From positions 173,304 to 237,303 of the forward strand of contig NZ_JASAOF010000008.1 of assembly GCF_029952525.1 (NCBI RefSeq): a stretch of DNA of 64,000 nucleotides, written 5' to 3'. Under the pieces are notes generated by a model, which had not been told where the DNA came from, made no database searches, and worked only from the letters and a program-made list of their open reading frames with translations. This DNA is from Saccharopolyspora ipomoeae. Its GTDB lineage: Bacteria; Actinomycetota; Actinomycetes; Mycobacteriales; Pseudonocardiaceae. The first letter of the stretch is position 1; each line of letters starts with the position of its first letter. The position numbers were made by a program, and so were the translations under genes. Below are positions 33,194-43,800 of the stretch, one piece after another.

Positions 33194-34444
33194 ATGACTC
33201 AACCTCCGTTACCTCCTCGCCCGTTCTGGGAGCAGCCCGGGGAACAGCCGCAGTGGCCGGCCGGGCCTGGACAAACACCTCAGCCGAGTCAGCCCGCGGG
33301 GCAGCCGCACGTCGGACCCCAGCCAGGACAGCCTCCGCAGGCGTGGCAACCGAACCCGAATCCGCATCCGTGGCAAGCCGGTCCGCAGCATCCGTGGCAG
33401 GCACCGCCCCAGCAACCGCCACCTCAGCAACCGCCACCCCAGCAAGCCGAGTGGCAGCGGGCTCAGCCCGCGTGGGCGCCTCCGGGCCAGCCGTTCGCTC
33501 ACGAGCCTCCGCAGCGGAACAACCGCGGGCTCGTCGTGGGGATCGTGCTGGCCGCGGTGACCGTCTTCGGGATCGGGACCGTCGGGGCCGTGGCGGCGTC
33601 GATATCGGCGAACCGCGCCGAGGAGCGCTCCTACCAGCAGACCGCGCCCAGCTCCAGCGCCGAACCCACCACCAGCGAAACCACCTCGGAGACCACGACT
33701 TCCGAGGAGACGACCACCTCAGAAGAACCGTCGTCGACCGCGCAGCCGGTGCTCAAGCTCGGGGACAACCCGATCAACGTCGACGGCAGCGGGGCCGTCA
33801 CCACCCCGTGCCCCCTCCCCGCCTTCGACACCGACGTGGCCGCGCAGGACGCCTTCTACCAGGCCGCGCTCCCCTGCCTCATGCGAGCCTGGGAACCAGC
33901 CCTGGAGCAGGCGAACCTGCCCACCGACATGCCCCGCGTCGTCACCACCGGCAGCGACATCACCACCCCCTGCGGGCTGCGGACCTGGGACCAGACCGCG
34001 CTGTACTGCCCGCAGGACAACACCATCTACATGACCGCGCGCTACTACTCCGAAGTCGAGGGCCGGACCGAAGCCGGGGTGTTCCTCGGGCAGTTCGCGC
34101 ACGAGTTCGGCCATGCGCTGCAACGACTCTCCGGGATCAACGCCGCCTACGGCCAAGCCTCCGCGACCGCCCAGGGCGACGCCGGGCTGGAGCTCACCCG
34201 CCGCTCCGAGCTCCAAGCCACCTGCTTCGAAGGCATGACCCTCGCCGCGCTGCAGAACGGCGGCGTCAGCGACGAGATCATCTTCCCGGCGCTGCGCGAC
34301 TCCGCCGGACGCGGCGACGAGAACAGCGACGTCGACGACCACGGCAGCATCCAGACCAACTCCACCTGGGTCCAGCAGGGATTCACCAAGAACCGCGTCA
34401 CCCAGTGCAACACCTGGCTCTCGCCGTCCAGCGACGTGGACTAG
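33194..34444 (+). CDS. Neutral zinc metallopeptidase, membrane-anchored
   Basis: 416 residues from ATG. Residues 1-110 are a Pro/Gln-rich disordered cytoplasmic tail; a membrane segment (GLVVGIVLAAVTVFGIGTVGAVAASI) lies at about 116-141; a Ser/Thr/Glu linker follows. The extracytoplasmic domain has the zinc motif GQFAHEFGHALQRLSGI, plus ELQATCFEGMTLAALQNGG with the third ligand Glu, as in the putative zinc metallopeptidase family (PF04228). Four cysteines can form disulfides. The substrate is unknown. Its stop overlaps that of the convergent membrane gene by four bases. The disordered tail may be a phosphorylation target. Confidence 0.88.
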   Translation: MTQPPLPPRPFWEQPGEQPQWPAGPGQTPQPSQPAGQPHVGPQPGQPPQAWQPNPNPHPWQAGPQHPWQAPPQQPPPQQPPPQQAEWQRAQPAWAPPGQPFAHEPPQRNNRGLVVGIVLAAVTVFGIGTVGAVAASISANRAEERSYQQTAPSSSAEPTTSETTSETTTSEETTTSEEPSSTAQPVLKLGDNPINVDGSGAVTTPCPLPAFDTDVAAQDAFYQAALPCLMRAWEPALEQANLPTDMPRVVTTGSDITTPCGLRTWDQTALYCPQDNTIYMTARYYSEVEGRTEAGVFLGQFAHEFGHALQRLSGINAAYGQASATAQGDAGLELTRRSELQATCFEGMTLAALQNGGVSDEIIFPALRDSAGRGDENSDVDDHGSIQTNSTWVQQGFTKNRVTQCNTWLSPSSDVD

Positions 34445-34845
34445 CGCCTGCCCAGCAGCATCCCGAAACCGCCGCCCGCCACGGCGGCCAGGGTCGCCAG
34501 CACGATGTTGGTGCGCCACGCCAGCGCTTCCAGCTCCGTCGCCTGGTCCTTCACCGGACCAACCCGCAACTCGCCCGACGGGCGGGTCGGCACCATCACC
34601 TGGAGGCGCTGACCCCGAGTGTGCCCGCAGCCGTCGAAGGTGGCGCGGCGGATCTGGCCGTCGATCCGCACCTCCACGACGTCGCCCGCCGCGCGCGCAC
34701 CGCACGGGCGCGGTTCGACGACCACCGCCGTCGCCTCGCGCTCGACGACCTCCCGCTGCTGCCCGGACGCCGCGACCAGCGGCCACACCGTCACACCCGC
34801 GACCACCACACCGAGAAATCCCAGGACGAGCAGGATCGACGCCAC
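34441..34845 (-). CDS. Two-pass membrane protein of unknown function
   Basis: 134 residues from GTG at 34845 with AGGTGAGG upstream. Membrane segments at about 4-25 (ILLVLGFLGVVVAGVTVWPLV) and near the C-terminus (NIVLATLAAVAGGGFGMLLG) bracket an outside domain with two cysteines (RPCGARAAGDVVEVRIDG and FDGCGHTRGQRLQV) in a beta-rich pattern. It resembles Rv3835/DUF3592-like folds only loosely, so no family is given. Convergent with the metallopeptidase. Confidence 0.6.
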   Translation of the reverse strand: MASILLVLGFLGVVVAGVTVWPLVAASGQQREVVEREATAVVVEPRPCGARAAGDVVEVRIDGQIRRATFDGCGHTRGQRLQVMVPTRPSGELRVGPVKDQATELEALAWRTNIVLATLAAVAGGGFGMLLGRR

Positions 34846-34930
34846 CGAGGCCTCACCTCGCGTGCTTCCCACATCACCGATAGTCCCAGAAAGCCGTTGC
34901 GGCATCCCGGGATACCCGGTCAGGAGAAGA

Positions 34931-36016
34931 TCACGTTTGCGGCGGCGACACCTTCCGCACGTAGAGCAGCCGGTCGCCCTCCTCGATCGCGTCCGCCTGC
35001 GGGGCGTCGACCCGGTAGAGCTCGCCGTCGCGGACCACGCCCAGCACTATGTCGGCCAGGTGCCGCGGCGAACCGCCGACCTCCTGACGCTCCACCTCGC
35101 GCTCGGCGATCGCCAGACCCACCTCGGGGCTGAGGAGGTCCTCGAACATCTCCACCACCGACGGCGTCGACGTCGCCATGCCCAGCAGCCGACCCGCCGT
35201 CTCGCTGGAGACCACCACCGAGTCCGCGCCCGACTGCCGCAGCAGGTGCACGTTCTCCGCCTCCCGGACGGCGGCGACGATCTGGGCCTTCGGCGCCAGC
35301 TCTCGGGCCGTCAGGGTCACCAGCACCGCCGTGTCGTCGCGGGCCGGGGCGATCACGATCGCGCGGGCGCGCGGCAGACCCGCCACGCGCAGCACGTCCG
35401 AGCGGGTACCGGAACCGTTGACCGTCACCAGGCCCTGCGCCGACGCCGACTCCAGCGACGCGCGGTCGGTGTCGACCACGACGATGCGACCCGGGTCCGC
35501 GCCCTCGCCGAGCAGCGCGGTGACCGCGGAACGGCCCTTGGTTCCGTATCCGATGACGACCACGTGGTCGCGCACCTTGGACCTCCAGCGTTGGATCTTG
35601 AAAGCCTGCCGCGAGCGCTCGGTGAGCACTTCCAGCGTCGTGCCGACCAGCACGATCAGGAACAGCACCCGCAGCGGCGTGATGACGAGCACGTTCACCA
35701 GGCGCGCCTGGTCGCTGACCGGGGTGATGTCGCCGTAACCGGTCGTGGACAGCGACACCGTCGCGTAGTAGATGACGTCGAGGATGCTGATCTCGCCGCC
35801 CGCCGAGTCCTTGTACCCGTCGCGGCCGACGTAGACGATGGCGACCGTGGCCGCCAGCGCCACCAGCGCGCCCAGGATGCGGCGGACGATGGAGCGCACC
35901 GGGCTGATCACCGTGCCCGGCATCCGGATGACGCCGACGAGCGCGTGATCGGGTCTGGTGCTCAGCTCTTCCTCGGCGTTGTGCTTGCCGAACAGCTGGC
36001 TCGGACCTCGATTCAT
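34931..36016 (-). CDS. Potassium channel with RCK (TrkA-N/TrkA-C) domain
   Basis: 361 residues from ATG at 36016 (MNRGPSQLFGKHNAEEEL). Two membrane segments (about 50-65, 115-135) flank the pore loop YYATVSLSTTGYGDITPVSD, with selectivity filter TTGYGD. The RCK domain begins DHVVVIGYGTKGRSAVTALLGEGADP (Rossmann GxGxxG-like) and ends with a TrkA-C-like segment GGSPRHLADIVLGVVRDGELYRVDAP. It should form a tetrameric, ligand-gated K+ channel in the cytoplasmic membrane. It is the Rv3200c ortholog by order. Divergent from the unknown gene at 36161. Confidence 0.92.
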   Translation of the reverse strand: MNRGPSQLFGKHNAEEELSTRPDHALVGVIRMPGTVISPVRSIVRRILGALVALAATVAIVYVGRDGYKDSAGGEISILDVIYYATVSLSTTGYGDITPVSDQARLVNVLVITPLRVLFLIVLVGTTLEVLTERSRQAFKIQRWRSKVRDHVVVIGYGTKGRSAVTALLGEGADPGRIVVVDTDRASLESASAQGLVTVNGSGTRSDVLRVAGLPRARAIVIAPARDDTAVLVTLTARELAPKAQIVAAVREAENVHLLRQSGADSVVVSSETAGRLLGMATSTPSVVEMFEDLLSPEVGLAIAEREVERQEVGGSPRHLADIVLGVVRDGELYRVDAPQADAIEEGDRLLYVRKVSPPQT

Positions 36017-36160
36017 GAGTCGTGCTCCCCGACGTTGTGACCACTCACGGCGTTGAACAGTAACCGCTCCGCACACGTCGAACACGACCGCCCGGAATTG
36101 TGTCGAATTACTGGCAGAACACCATCCCGAAAATGCGGTGCGGACGTTTACCATGCGACG

Positions 36161-36688
36161 GTGCAGCAGCTTCAGCACGCGGCCCGCGCACTCGGGTGGG
36201 ACGGCCGACTGGTACCGGATGTGGAGGTGCTCGGGGCCCGTTTCACCGCGGTGGCCCGCATCCGCCAGGACGTCCACCAGTGGCGTCGACACCACGGGTG
36301 GGAACCCGAGCTCGACCCCGCGTGGTTCAAGGCGTGGTCCGAGCCCGAGCGCCACGACCAGCTGCCGGTGGCGGCGGTCGACCTGATCGGGATCCTGGTC
36401 CCGGTGTCCAAGCCCTCGCGCGCGCTGCGGGCGTGCGGGATGCTGCTGAGCCTCGCCCCCTGCGCGGTCGTCCTGCCCGGTCGGCACCGGGAGGACCCGC
36501 TGTCGATGCTGGAGCTGGACTACTACGGCGCCGGGATCGTCACCACCGGTCCCGACGACGCGGGCGAGCTCGTCCTCGCCCCGGAGAACCGCGCCGCCGA
36601 ATTCGGCTCGTCGATGTTCGGCCGGTGGCTGCTGGAAGTCCTGTACTCGCGACTGCTGGAGAACCCGCACATCGCGGAGAACGCCTGA
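36161..36688 (+). CDS. Conserved hypothetical protein
   Basis: 175 residues from GTG (VQQLQHAARALGWDGRLVPDVEVLGARF), the start that best fits protein-like composition; the frame is open to 36053. No membrane segment or signal. It has a mixed alpha/beta pattern with an acidic WEPELDPAWFKAW segment and a C-terminal hydrophobic helix FGRWLLEVLYSRLLENPH. No motif recognised. It is followed by three family A palindromes (36731-36909) before the next, convergent gene. Confidence 0.6.
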   Translation: MQQLQHAARALGWDGRLVPDVEVLGARFTAVARIRQDVHQWRRHHGWEPELDPAWFKAWSEPERHDQLPVAAVDLIGILVPVSKPSRALRACGMLLSLAPCAVVLPGRHREDPLSMLELDYYGAGIVTTGPDDAGELVLAPENRAAEFGSSMFGRWLLEVLYSRLLENPHIAENA

Positions 36689-36730
36689 GGCGCGGTTCCC
36701 CTGAGAACCACCCACCGCAGACCCCCGACG

Positions 36731-36760
36731 TGGGCGCAGTTTTCATGAAAACTGTCCCCA
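36731..36760. repeat. Family A palindrome, 36.7 kb copy 1
   Basis: Core GTTTTCATGAAAAC at 36739-36752 with partly matching flanks TGGGCGCA and TGTCCCCA. It lies 42 bases past the stop of the plus-strand unknown gene. Confidence 0.9.
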
Positions 36761-36778
36761 CCCACAGACCCCGAGGTC

Positions 36779-36802
36779 GGGAAGTTTTCATGAGAACTGT
36801 CC
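36779..36802. repeat. Family A palindrome, 36.8 kb copy 2 (one core change)
   Basis: Core GTTTTCATGAGAAC (36784-36797) with an A-to-G change, preceded by CCGAGGTCGG, the same linker found between copies of the 45-kb array. Confidence 0.85.
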
Positions 36803-36875
36803 CGACCCGCAGGGGGAGGTCGCCGGTGAATCCCCACGTCGGGGACGGTTTCTCCGGGTTTCGTCGTGGTCTTGT

Positions 36876-36909
36876 GGGTGGGGAAGTTTTCATGAAAACT
36901 TCCCCAACC
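36876..36909. repeat. Family A palindrome, 36.9 kb copy 3
   Basis: Core GTTTTCATGAAAAC at 36886-36899, flanked by GGGTGGGGAA and TTCCCCAACCC (one mismatch in 17 pairs). It ends five bases before the stop of the minus-strand gene. Confidence 0.9.
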
Positions 36910-36913
36910 CACG

Positions 36914-37531
36914 TCAGGCGAGGACGTACTCGTGCCAGTTGAGGCCGTCGGCGTTCCAGCGCATTCCGCGGCCCTCCTGGAGGACCCGCATCGCCTGGAC
37001 GGTGTGCGGCCAGCGGCGGATGACGTTGGCCAGCGCGACCGGGGTCATCTGGTCGACGGTGCGCCGGTGATCGCCGGGGCCGAGCATCGCGATGCCGCCC
37101 GGGGTGGACAGGATGTCGGTGAGCGGCCGCTGCCCGGACAGGGCGACCTGCTCGACGCTGATGATGGTGTGCGGCTGCAGCTCCGACGGCCAGGACTGGC
37201 GGTCGATGTCGCCGGCGACCGGCGTCTCGCAGTTGCCGCACTCGCACTCGAACTCGCTGGCCCAGCCGTGCTGCTGCCACGACCAGATCACGGCGGTCCC
37301 GGCATCGAGGTCGGACAGCGCCGCCACGTGCGGCCACGCGCCGACGACGGCCTGCAGCTTGGTCTGCTTGGACTCCCGACCCTTGGCGCCCGGCCCCTCG
37401 AAGGACCAGGTGCCCTCATCGTCGCGGTGGACCCGCACCAAGGGGGCGCGCAGGGCGAGCACTTCGGTGTCCACGCGCACCGCGGATTCCGGCGGAGTGG
37501 TGAGCTTCCAGTCGGTGTTCATCGCGGGCAT
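36914..37531 (-). CDS. Conserved hypothetical protein with CxCxxC motif
   Basis: 205 residues; starts ATG at 37531 or at the ATG four codons later (MNTDWKLTTPPESAVRVDTEVL). An N-terminal beta-rich domain with VRVHRDDEGTWSFEG, then a central FECECGNCETP cysteine cluster that may bind metal, and a C-terminal helical half (VALANVIRRWPHTVQAMRVLQEGRGMRWNADGLNWHEYVL). No signal or membrane segment. It lies 54 bases downstream of adnB on the same strand and may share its transcript. No family recognised. Confidence 0.65.
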   Translation of the reverse strand: MPAMNTDWKLTTPPESAVRVDTEVLALRAPLVRVHRDDEGTWSFEGPGAKGRESKQTKLQAVVGAWPHVAALSDLDAGTAVIWSWQQHGWASEFECECGNCETPVAGDIDRQSWPSELQPHTIISVEQVALSGQRPLTDILSTPGGIAMLGPGDHRRTVDQMTPVALANVIRRWPHTVQAMRVLQEGRGMRWNADGLNWHEYVLA

Positions 37532-37585
37532 AGTCGTCCGCCGCGCACGCCGAACTCAAGCTCCACCACCCGAACGTGTACACCT

Positions 37586-40500
37586 TCAGCTGTTCTTCGG
37601 AACCGCCGTGATGAGCTCGCGCAGACCCGCTGAATCGCGCAGATCCGCAGGTCGCAGCGTGTAGTCGTGGCGCACGTAGTGGAACGCGGCGCGCACCTTC
37701 TCCAGCGGCGTCCTGGACAGCTCCGCCCACGCCAGCCGGTAGGCCGCCAGCTGCACCGACAGCGACGGGACCTGGTCGCCGCCCGGCACTCCCCCGGTCT
37801 TCCAGTCCACGACCGTCCAGCCGCCGTCGGGGTCGGCGAACACGGCGTCCATCCGGCCGCGCAGCACGATCCCCTCCACCTGCGTCTCGAACGGCACCTC
37901 CACCCGGTGCGGCGTGCGGTCGGCCCACGAGCCGCGCAGGAACGCCTCCTGCAGCTCGGCGAGGTCCTCGTGCAGCGGGGCGGAATCGTCGGCGGCGCCG
38001 GGCAGTTCGTCCACGTCGAGCAGCGCCGAGGAGGTGAACCGGTGCTCCAGCCAGGCGTGGAAGGCCGTGCCGCGGCGGGTCATCGGATTCGGCGGGTACG
38101 GCAGCGGCCGCCGCAGCCTGCGGGCCAGCGCGTCGGTGTCGCCGGCGAGCTCGACGAGCTGGCTCACCGACAGGTGGTCCGGCAGCCGCACCTGCTCGCG
38201 GCGCTGCGCCGCGGCGGCCCGCTCGGCCAGCAGCACGTCGACGTCCCGGGCCCAGCCGTCCGGGTCCTCGTCGTCCTCCGCCGAGTCCGAAGTGGAGTCC
38301 GAAGTGGACATCGCGGCGCGGACGAGTTCCGCTCCCTCGGCGACGGATTCGCGGCGCGGCCCCAGCGGGTCCACCGGCCACTCGGCGGACCGGACCTCGT
38401 CGGCCAGCGGGTTCTCGGCGTCCTCGTCGGGCGCCGGGCACCACTCGTCGATGACGCCGACCTTGTCGTCGTGCACCACCTGCGCGGTCTCGGTGAGGAA
38501 GTCCGACGGGCCCTTGGGCCGGTCGCCGCTCTCGCCCCACCAGTGCCCGGACAGCAGCAGCGTGCGCTCCGAGCGGGTCACCGCGACGTAGAACAGGCGG
38601 CGCTCCTCGGCGAGGCGGCGGGCCTCGAAGTCCTCGTCGTGGATGCTCAGCGCCTCGCTGAGCTCCTTGCGGTCCAGGCCGTCGAGCCGGTCCACGTCGA
38701 GGGTGGGCAGGTCGGGTGCGTCGCCGCGCAGCTCGGCGGGCAGCGCGGTCACCGACCGCAGCCACGACGACGCCTTGCGCTTGCCCGGGAAGACGTCGTT
38801 GACCAGGTGCGGAACGGCCACGACCTGCCACTCCAGGCCCTTGGCGGCGTGCACGGTGAGGATCTGCACGCGGTCGTCGGCGACCTCCACCTCGCCCGGT
38901 TCCAGACCGTCCTCGGCGCGCTCGGCGGCGGCGAAGTAGTCCAGCAGCGACGGCAGCGTCGCCGACGGGCTGGCGGTGGTGAACGAGGTGACGACGTCGG
39001 CGAACGCGTCGAGGTGGATGCGCCCGGCACCGCTCGGGCGGGCCAGGCTCTCGATGTCGAGCAGCAGCGTGCGCTCGACGTCGGCGACGAGCTCGGGCAG
39101 CGGCTGGTCCAGGCGCCGCCGCAGCGCGGCGAGCTCGCCGCCGAGCCTGCGGATGCGCTCGAAGCCCTGCTCGGAGTAGCGCTCGGGCTTGCCCGGGTCG
39201 TCCAAGGCGTCGGCCAGGCCCGCCTGCTCGGCGTTCTCGCCGGGCATCGCCGCGTGCACCACGGCCGCCGGGTCATCGGAGTCGGGCTCGCCGTAGAACT
39301 GGGTGCCGAGCTCCCGCGCCCGCTCCCACAAGGCGGCCAGGTCGGCGGCGCCGATGCGCCAGCGGGACCCGGTGAGCAGCCGGGCCGCGGCGGTTCCGGC
39401 CAGCGGGTCCACCAGCAGTCGCAGGGCGCTGACCAGGTCGCGGACCTCGGGTTCGTCGAGGAGCCCGCCGAGTCCGACGACCTCCACCGGCAGGCCGCGT
39501 TCGCGCAGCGCCACGGCGATGTCGGCCATGTCGGCGCGCCGCCGCACCAGCACGGCCGCCGTCGGCGGGCGGCCGGTCTCGTCGATCGACGACTGCCACT
39601 GGGCGTGGATGCGGTCGGCGACCCACTCGCGCTCGGCGCGCACGTGCTCGGCCAGCAGCACCCGGATGTCGCCGTCGTCGGCGCCGTCGCGGGCGCGCAG
39701 CTCGTCGACCTCCAGGCCGATGCGGCGCAGCGGCTCGGAGACCGCGTTGGCGACCCGCAGCACCTCGTCGGGGTTGCGGAAGCTGGTCAGCAGCCCGTAG
39801 CGGTGCGCGGGCACGCGCCGATCGACCTCGGTGCGCGGGAAGTCGGTGCGGAAGCGCGGCAGGTTCGCCGCGCTCGCGCCGCGCCAGCCGTAGATGGCCT
39901 GCGCGGGATCGCCCACAGACGTGACCGGCAGCGGGTCGGCGTCACCGCCGAACAGCGACCGCAGCAGCACGCGCTGGGCGTGGCCGGTGTCCTGGTACTC
40001 GTCGAGCAGCACGGCGCCGTAGCGGGCGCGCTCGCCCTCGACGACCTCCGGGTGACCGGCGGCGAGGTGGGCGGCCAGCGACATCTGGTCGGCGAAGTCC
40101 ATCGCGCCCTCGCGGCGCTTGCGCTGCCCGTACTCCTCGACCAGCGGCAGCATCGCGGCCCGGAGCCGTTGCGCGGCAACGACCTTCACCAGGTCTTGCG
40201 GCAGGTTGGCGCGCTGCCCCTTGGCGCGCGGCGCGTTCTCCACCGCCTCGCAGAGCTTGTCGGCGTGGGCGCGCAGCTCGTCGGGGCTGACCAGGTGCTC
40301 GGCGAGCTCACCGGCCAGCGCCAGCAGGTAGCCGGTGACGGTGGTCGGCACCTTGTCGGTGTCGAGGTCCTCGGTCCAGGTCGAGACGACGCGGTGCGCG
40401 AGCTGCCAGGACGCGGTCGCGGTGAGCAGCCGCGCCCCGGGCTCGACCGGCACGCGCAGGCCGTGCTCGCCGACGATCCGGCCCGCGTAGGCGTGGTAGG

Positions 40501-40843
40501 TGAGGACCGTGGGTTCCTCGGTGAGCACCGCCGAGCGCAGCTGCCCGCTGGGGTCGACCTCGTCGAGCAGCCCGGAACCGGCGAGCCTGCGCAGCCGGGC
40601 CCGCACGCGGTCGGCGAGCTGGCGGGCGGCCTTGCGGGTGAACGTCAGGCCGAGCACGCGTTCCGGCGTGACCAGCTGGTTGGCGACCAGCCAGACGACG
40701 CGGGCGGCCATCGTCTCGGTCTTGCCCGCGCCCGCGCCCGCGACCACCAGAGCCGGTTCGGGCGGGGCGGCGATGACCTCGGCCTGCTCGGGCGTGGGCT
40801 CGTGCAGGCCCAGCGCCTGGGCGATCCGCTGCGGAGTGATCAC
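37586..40843 (-). CDS. adnB: Helicase-nuclease AdnB
   Basis: 1085 residues from GTG at 40843, which overlaps the adnA stop (GTGA). The UvrD-type motor has Walker A AGAGAGKT (35-42), motif II AVLLDEYQDTGHAQ, ASAANLPRFRTDFPRTE and [16 protein letters not shown]. The C-terminal RecB-like nuclease shows RRGTAFHAWLEHRF, then GRMDAVFADPDGGWTVVDWKTGG with the D...D-x-K catalytic core. With AdnA it forms the heterodimeric end-resection machine of actinobacteria, replacing RecBCD/AddAB. In mycobacteria AdnB is the lead motor. Ortholog of Rv3201c by order. Confidence 0.95.
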   Translation of the reverse strand: MITPQRIAQALGLHEPTPEQAEVIAAPPEPALVVAGAGAGKTETMAARVVWLVANQLVTPERVLGLTFTRKAARQLADRVRARLRRLAGSGLLDEVDPSGQLRSAVLTEEPTVLTYHAYAGRIVGEHGLRVPVEPGARLLTATASWQLAHRVVSTWTEDLDTDKVPTTVTGYLLALAGELAEHLVSPDELRAHADKLCEAVENAPRAKGQRANLPQDLVKVVAAQRLRAAMLPLVEEYGQRKRREGAMDFADQMSLAAHLAAGHPEVVEGERARYGAVLLDEYQDTGHAQRVLLRSLFGGDADPLPVTSVGDPAQAIYGWRGASAANLPRFRTDFPRTEVDRRVPAHRYGLLTSFRNPDEVLRVANAVSEPLRRIGLEVDELRARDGADDGDIRVLLAEHVRAEREWVADRIHAQWQSSIDETGRPPTAAVLVRRRADMADIAVALRERGLPVEVVGLGGLLDEPEVRDLVSALRLLVDPLAGTAAARLLTGSRWRIGAADLAALWERARELGTQFYGEPDSDDPAAVVHAAMPGENAEQAGLADALDDPGKPERYSEQGFERIRRLGGELAALRRRLDQPLPELVADVERTLLLDIESLARPSGAGRIHLDAFADVVTSFTTASPSATLPSLLDYFAAAERAEDGLEPGEVEVADDRVQILTVHAAKGLEWQVVAVPHLVNDVFPGKRKASSWLRSVTALPAELRGDAPDLPTLDVDRLDGLDRKELSEALSIHDEDFEARRLAEERRLFYVAVTRSERTLLLSGHWWGESGDRPKGPSDFLTETAQVVHDDKVGVIDEWCPAPDEDAENPLADEVRSAEWPVDPLGPRRESVAEGAELVRAAMSTSDSTSDSAEDDEDPDGWARDVDVLLAERAAAAQRREQVRLPDHLSVSQLVELAGDTDALARRLRRPLPYPPNPMTRRGTAFHAWLEHRFTSSALLDVDELPGAADDSAPLHEDLAELQEAFLRGSWADRTPHRVEVPFETQVEGIVLRGRMDAVFADPDGGWTVVDWKTGGVPGGDQVPSLSVQLAAYRLAWAELSRTPLEKVRAAFHYVRHDYTLRPADLRDSAGLRELITAVPKNS

Positions 40844-43800
40844 TGCGAGACCTGCCTCCCCGCCGGGTGGACCGGGCAGCTGGTGCGCGCCGGGCAGCGC
40901 GGGCAGTCGGTGTTCTCGCTGGCCACGTAGGCCGGTCCGAGGCTGGACTCGGCGGCGCTGTGCACCACGTCGAGCCACACCTTGATCTTGTCCTCGTCGA
41001 GGGGTTCCTGCGCGCGCTCGGTGGCCGCGCCCTTGCGGTCGGACTTGGCGACGTAGAGCAGCCGGGCCCCGCCGGGCTCGTCGTCCTCGCCGCCGAACGC
41101 ACCGAGCGCGGCGGCCAGCTGGTAGACGGCCAGCTGCGGGTGCTCCTCGGCATCACCCTTGCTGACCGGGGCTTTCGCGGTCTTGACGTCGACGACGACC
41201 GGACGGCCCTCGGCGTCCTTCTCCAGCCGGTCCACCCGGCCGCGCAGCCGCAGCCACGGCCCGCCCTCGCGGCCCTGCACGGTGACGTCGAGGTCGCGCT
41301 CCACGCCGATCTGGGTGAGCTCGGCGCGGGACTGCACGAGCCACACGACGAACGCGTTGAGCATCCCCTCGACGCGCTTGCGCTCCTTGCGGGAGAACCA
41401 CGGCGCCCCGGCGTCGACGGTCTGCCACGCCTCGTCGAGGGCCTGGTGCAGCTGCGCGGTGTCGGCTCCGTCGGCGGCGGCCTGCACCAGCGCGTGCACG
41501 AGAGTGCCCGTCACGGCGGCGAGTTCGGCGGTGTCCTGACCGCCGTTGCGCTCGACCAGCCAGCGCAGCGGGCACTTCGCGAGGATGTCCACCGTGGAGG
41601 GCGAGACCTTGACCGGATCGTCGCCGGTGACCAGCGGCGCATCGGTCGACGGAACGGGCAGGCCGTACCAGGTGTCCGGGTCGGCACCGGGCACGCCGTC
41701 GGCGGCCAGCCGGGCCAGCTGCGCGGCGGCGCGTTTCCTGCGCTCCTCGGGTTCCTCCGAGTCGCAGACCACCCGGCGCAGCTCGCCGACCAGATCGGCC
41801 AGCGTCAGACCCCGCTCCGGGCGGGCGATCGGGCGCTCCGCGGAATCCGGGTCGCTGTCGACGCCGTCGAGCTCGTCGAGGAACCGCGACGGCTGCTCGT
41901 CCTCCCCGCGCACCGCGCTGACCAGCAGGCTCCGCCGCGCCCTGCTGGCGGCGACCAGCAGCAGGCGACGTTCCTCGGCCAGCAGCGGCGCGGTCGCCGA
42001 GACGCGCTCGCCGGTCATCCCCGACAGCACGTCCACCAGCTGCTCCACGCCGAGCAGCGACCCGCGCAGCCGCAGGTCGGGCCAGCTGCCCTCCTGCACG
42101 CCGGGCACCGCCACCACGTCCCACTCCTGGCCGCTCGCGGCGTGCGCGGTGAGGATCTGCACCGCGTTGTCGCGCGGCGCGGTCGGCGCCAGCGAGGAAC
42201 CCGCGATGTGCTGCTCGGTGAGGTAGTCGGCGAACCCGGCCGCGTCGTTGCCGGGCGAGCGGTCGACGAACTGGGCGGCGGCGTCGAACAGCGCCACGAT
42301 CGCGTCCAGGTCCCGGTCGGCCTGCGCGCCGGTGACGCCGTGCCGCTCGGACTGGGCGACCCAGCGCTTCTCCAGACCCGAGGCCTTCCAGACCTTCCAC
42401 AGGGTTTCCTCGACGGTCTGGCCCTTGTCGACCGAGTCGCGCGCTGTGCGCAGCAGCGAACCGACCTTGCGGGCCGGTTCGGCGGCCGAGTCCTCCAGCG
42501 CGGCGAGCCGGTCACCGTCCTGCAGCACCTCCACCAGCAGCTCACCGCTGGGACGCGCTGCGCCCGAAGCCGATTCGAGCCGCAGCAGACCGCGCCGCAA
42601 CCGGCGCAGCGCCAGCGGGTCGGCGCCGCCGAGCTGCGAGGACAGCAGCAGCGCCGCCGCGTCCGCGTCGAGCTCGTGCGGGCGGACCGCGCAGCGCAGC
42701 AGCGTCAGCAGCGGGCGGACCGCGGCGCGCTGCGACAGCGGTACGTCGTCGACCGGCAGCGCGATCGGCACCCCGGCGGCCAGCAGGGCGCGACGCAGCA
42801 CCGGCAGCGACCGGCCCGTCGAGCGCACCACGACACCCATCCGCGACCAGGGGATCTCGTCGAGCAGGTGCGCGCGGCGCAGCTGGTCGGCGACCCACGC
42901 CGCCTCCTGCGCCTCCGTGGCCAGCAACCGCACCTGCACCGCGCCCGCGACCTCGTCCTGGTCGGACTCCGGCTCGACCAGGCGGCGCTGCGGCCCGTGC
43001 CCCGGGAGCCGGGAGGCCAAGCGCTGCACGGCTTCTCGCACCGACTTCGACATCCGGTGGTCCACGGTGAGCACGGCGGTGTCGTCGCCGCCCGGATCGG
43101 AGTCGAGCAGGCAGCGCGGGTCGGCGCCGCGGAAGGTGTAGACGGCCTGATCCGGGTCGCCGGCGAGGATGAACTCGGTGGCGGTGTCGCCGAGCGTGCG
43201 GATCAGCTGGAACTGCTGCGGGTCCAGGTGCTGCGCGTCGTCGACCAGCACGTACCGGACCCGGTCCTGCTCGGCCCGCAGCAGCCCGGAGTCGGTGGCG
43301 AACGCCAGCCGCGCGGACCCGACGAGCTCGGCCGCGTCCAGCGCCGCGGCCTGCGAACCGCCTGCGCCGCGCAGCAGCGTGACCTGCTCGTACTGCCGCC
43401 CGAAGCGACCGGCGGCGACCCACTCGGGGCGTCCGTGCTCGCGGCCCAGGGCGACCAGCCGGTCCGGGTCGACGCCGCGTTCGGCCGCGCGCAGCAGCAG
43501 GTCCCGCAGCTCCTCGGCGAAACCCGGGACGGTCAGCGCGGGTTGCAGCGTCTCCGGCCAGTCGCGGGCGCCCTCGTCGACGTCGCCCTGGAGCAGTTCG
43601 CGGACCAGTGCGTCCTGGTCGGGGCCGTTGAGCAGCTGCGGCGGCGGGAGCTCGTCGCGCACCGCCTGCAGCCGCAGCACCGCGAAGGCGTAGGAGTGCA
43701 CGGTGCGCACCAGCGGCTCGGGGGCGGTGCGGACGTCCTCGCCGGAGCCGGTGAGCAACCGGGTGATCTCGGTGCGCATCCACGACGCCGCGCGGCGGCT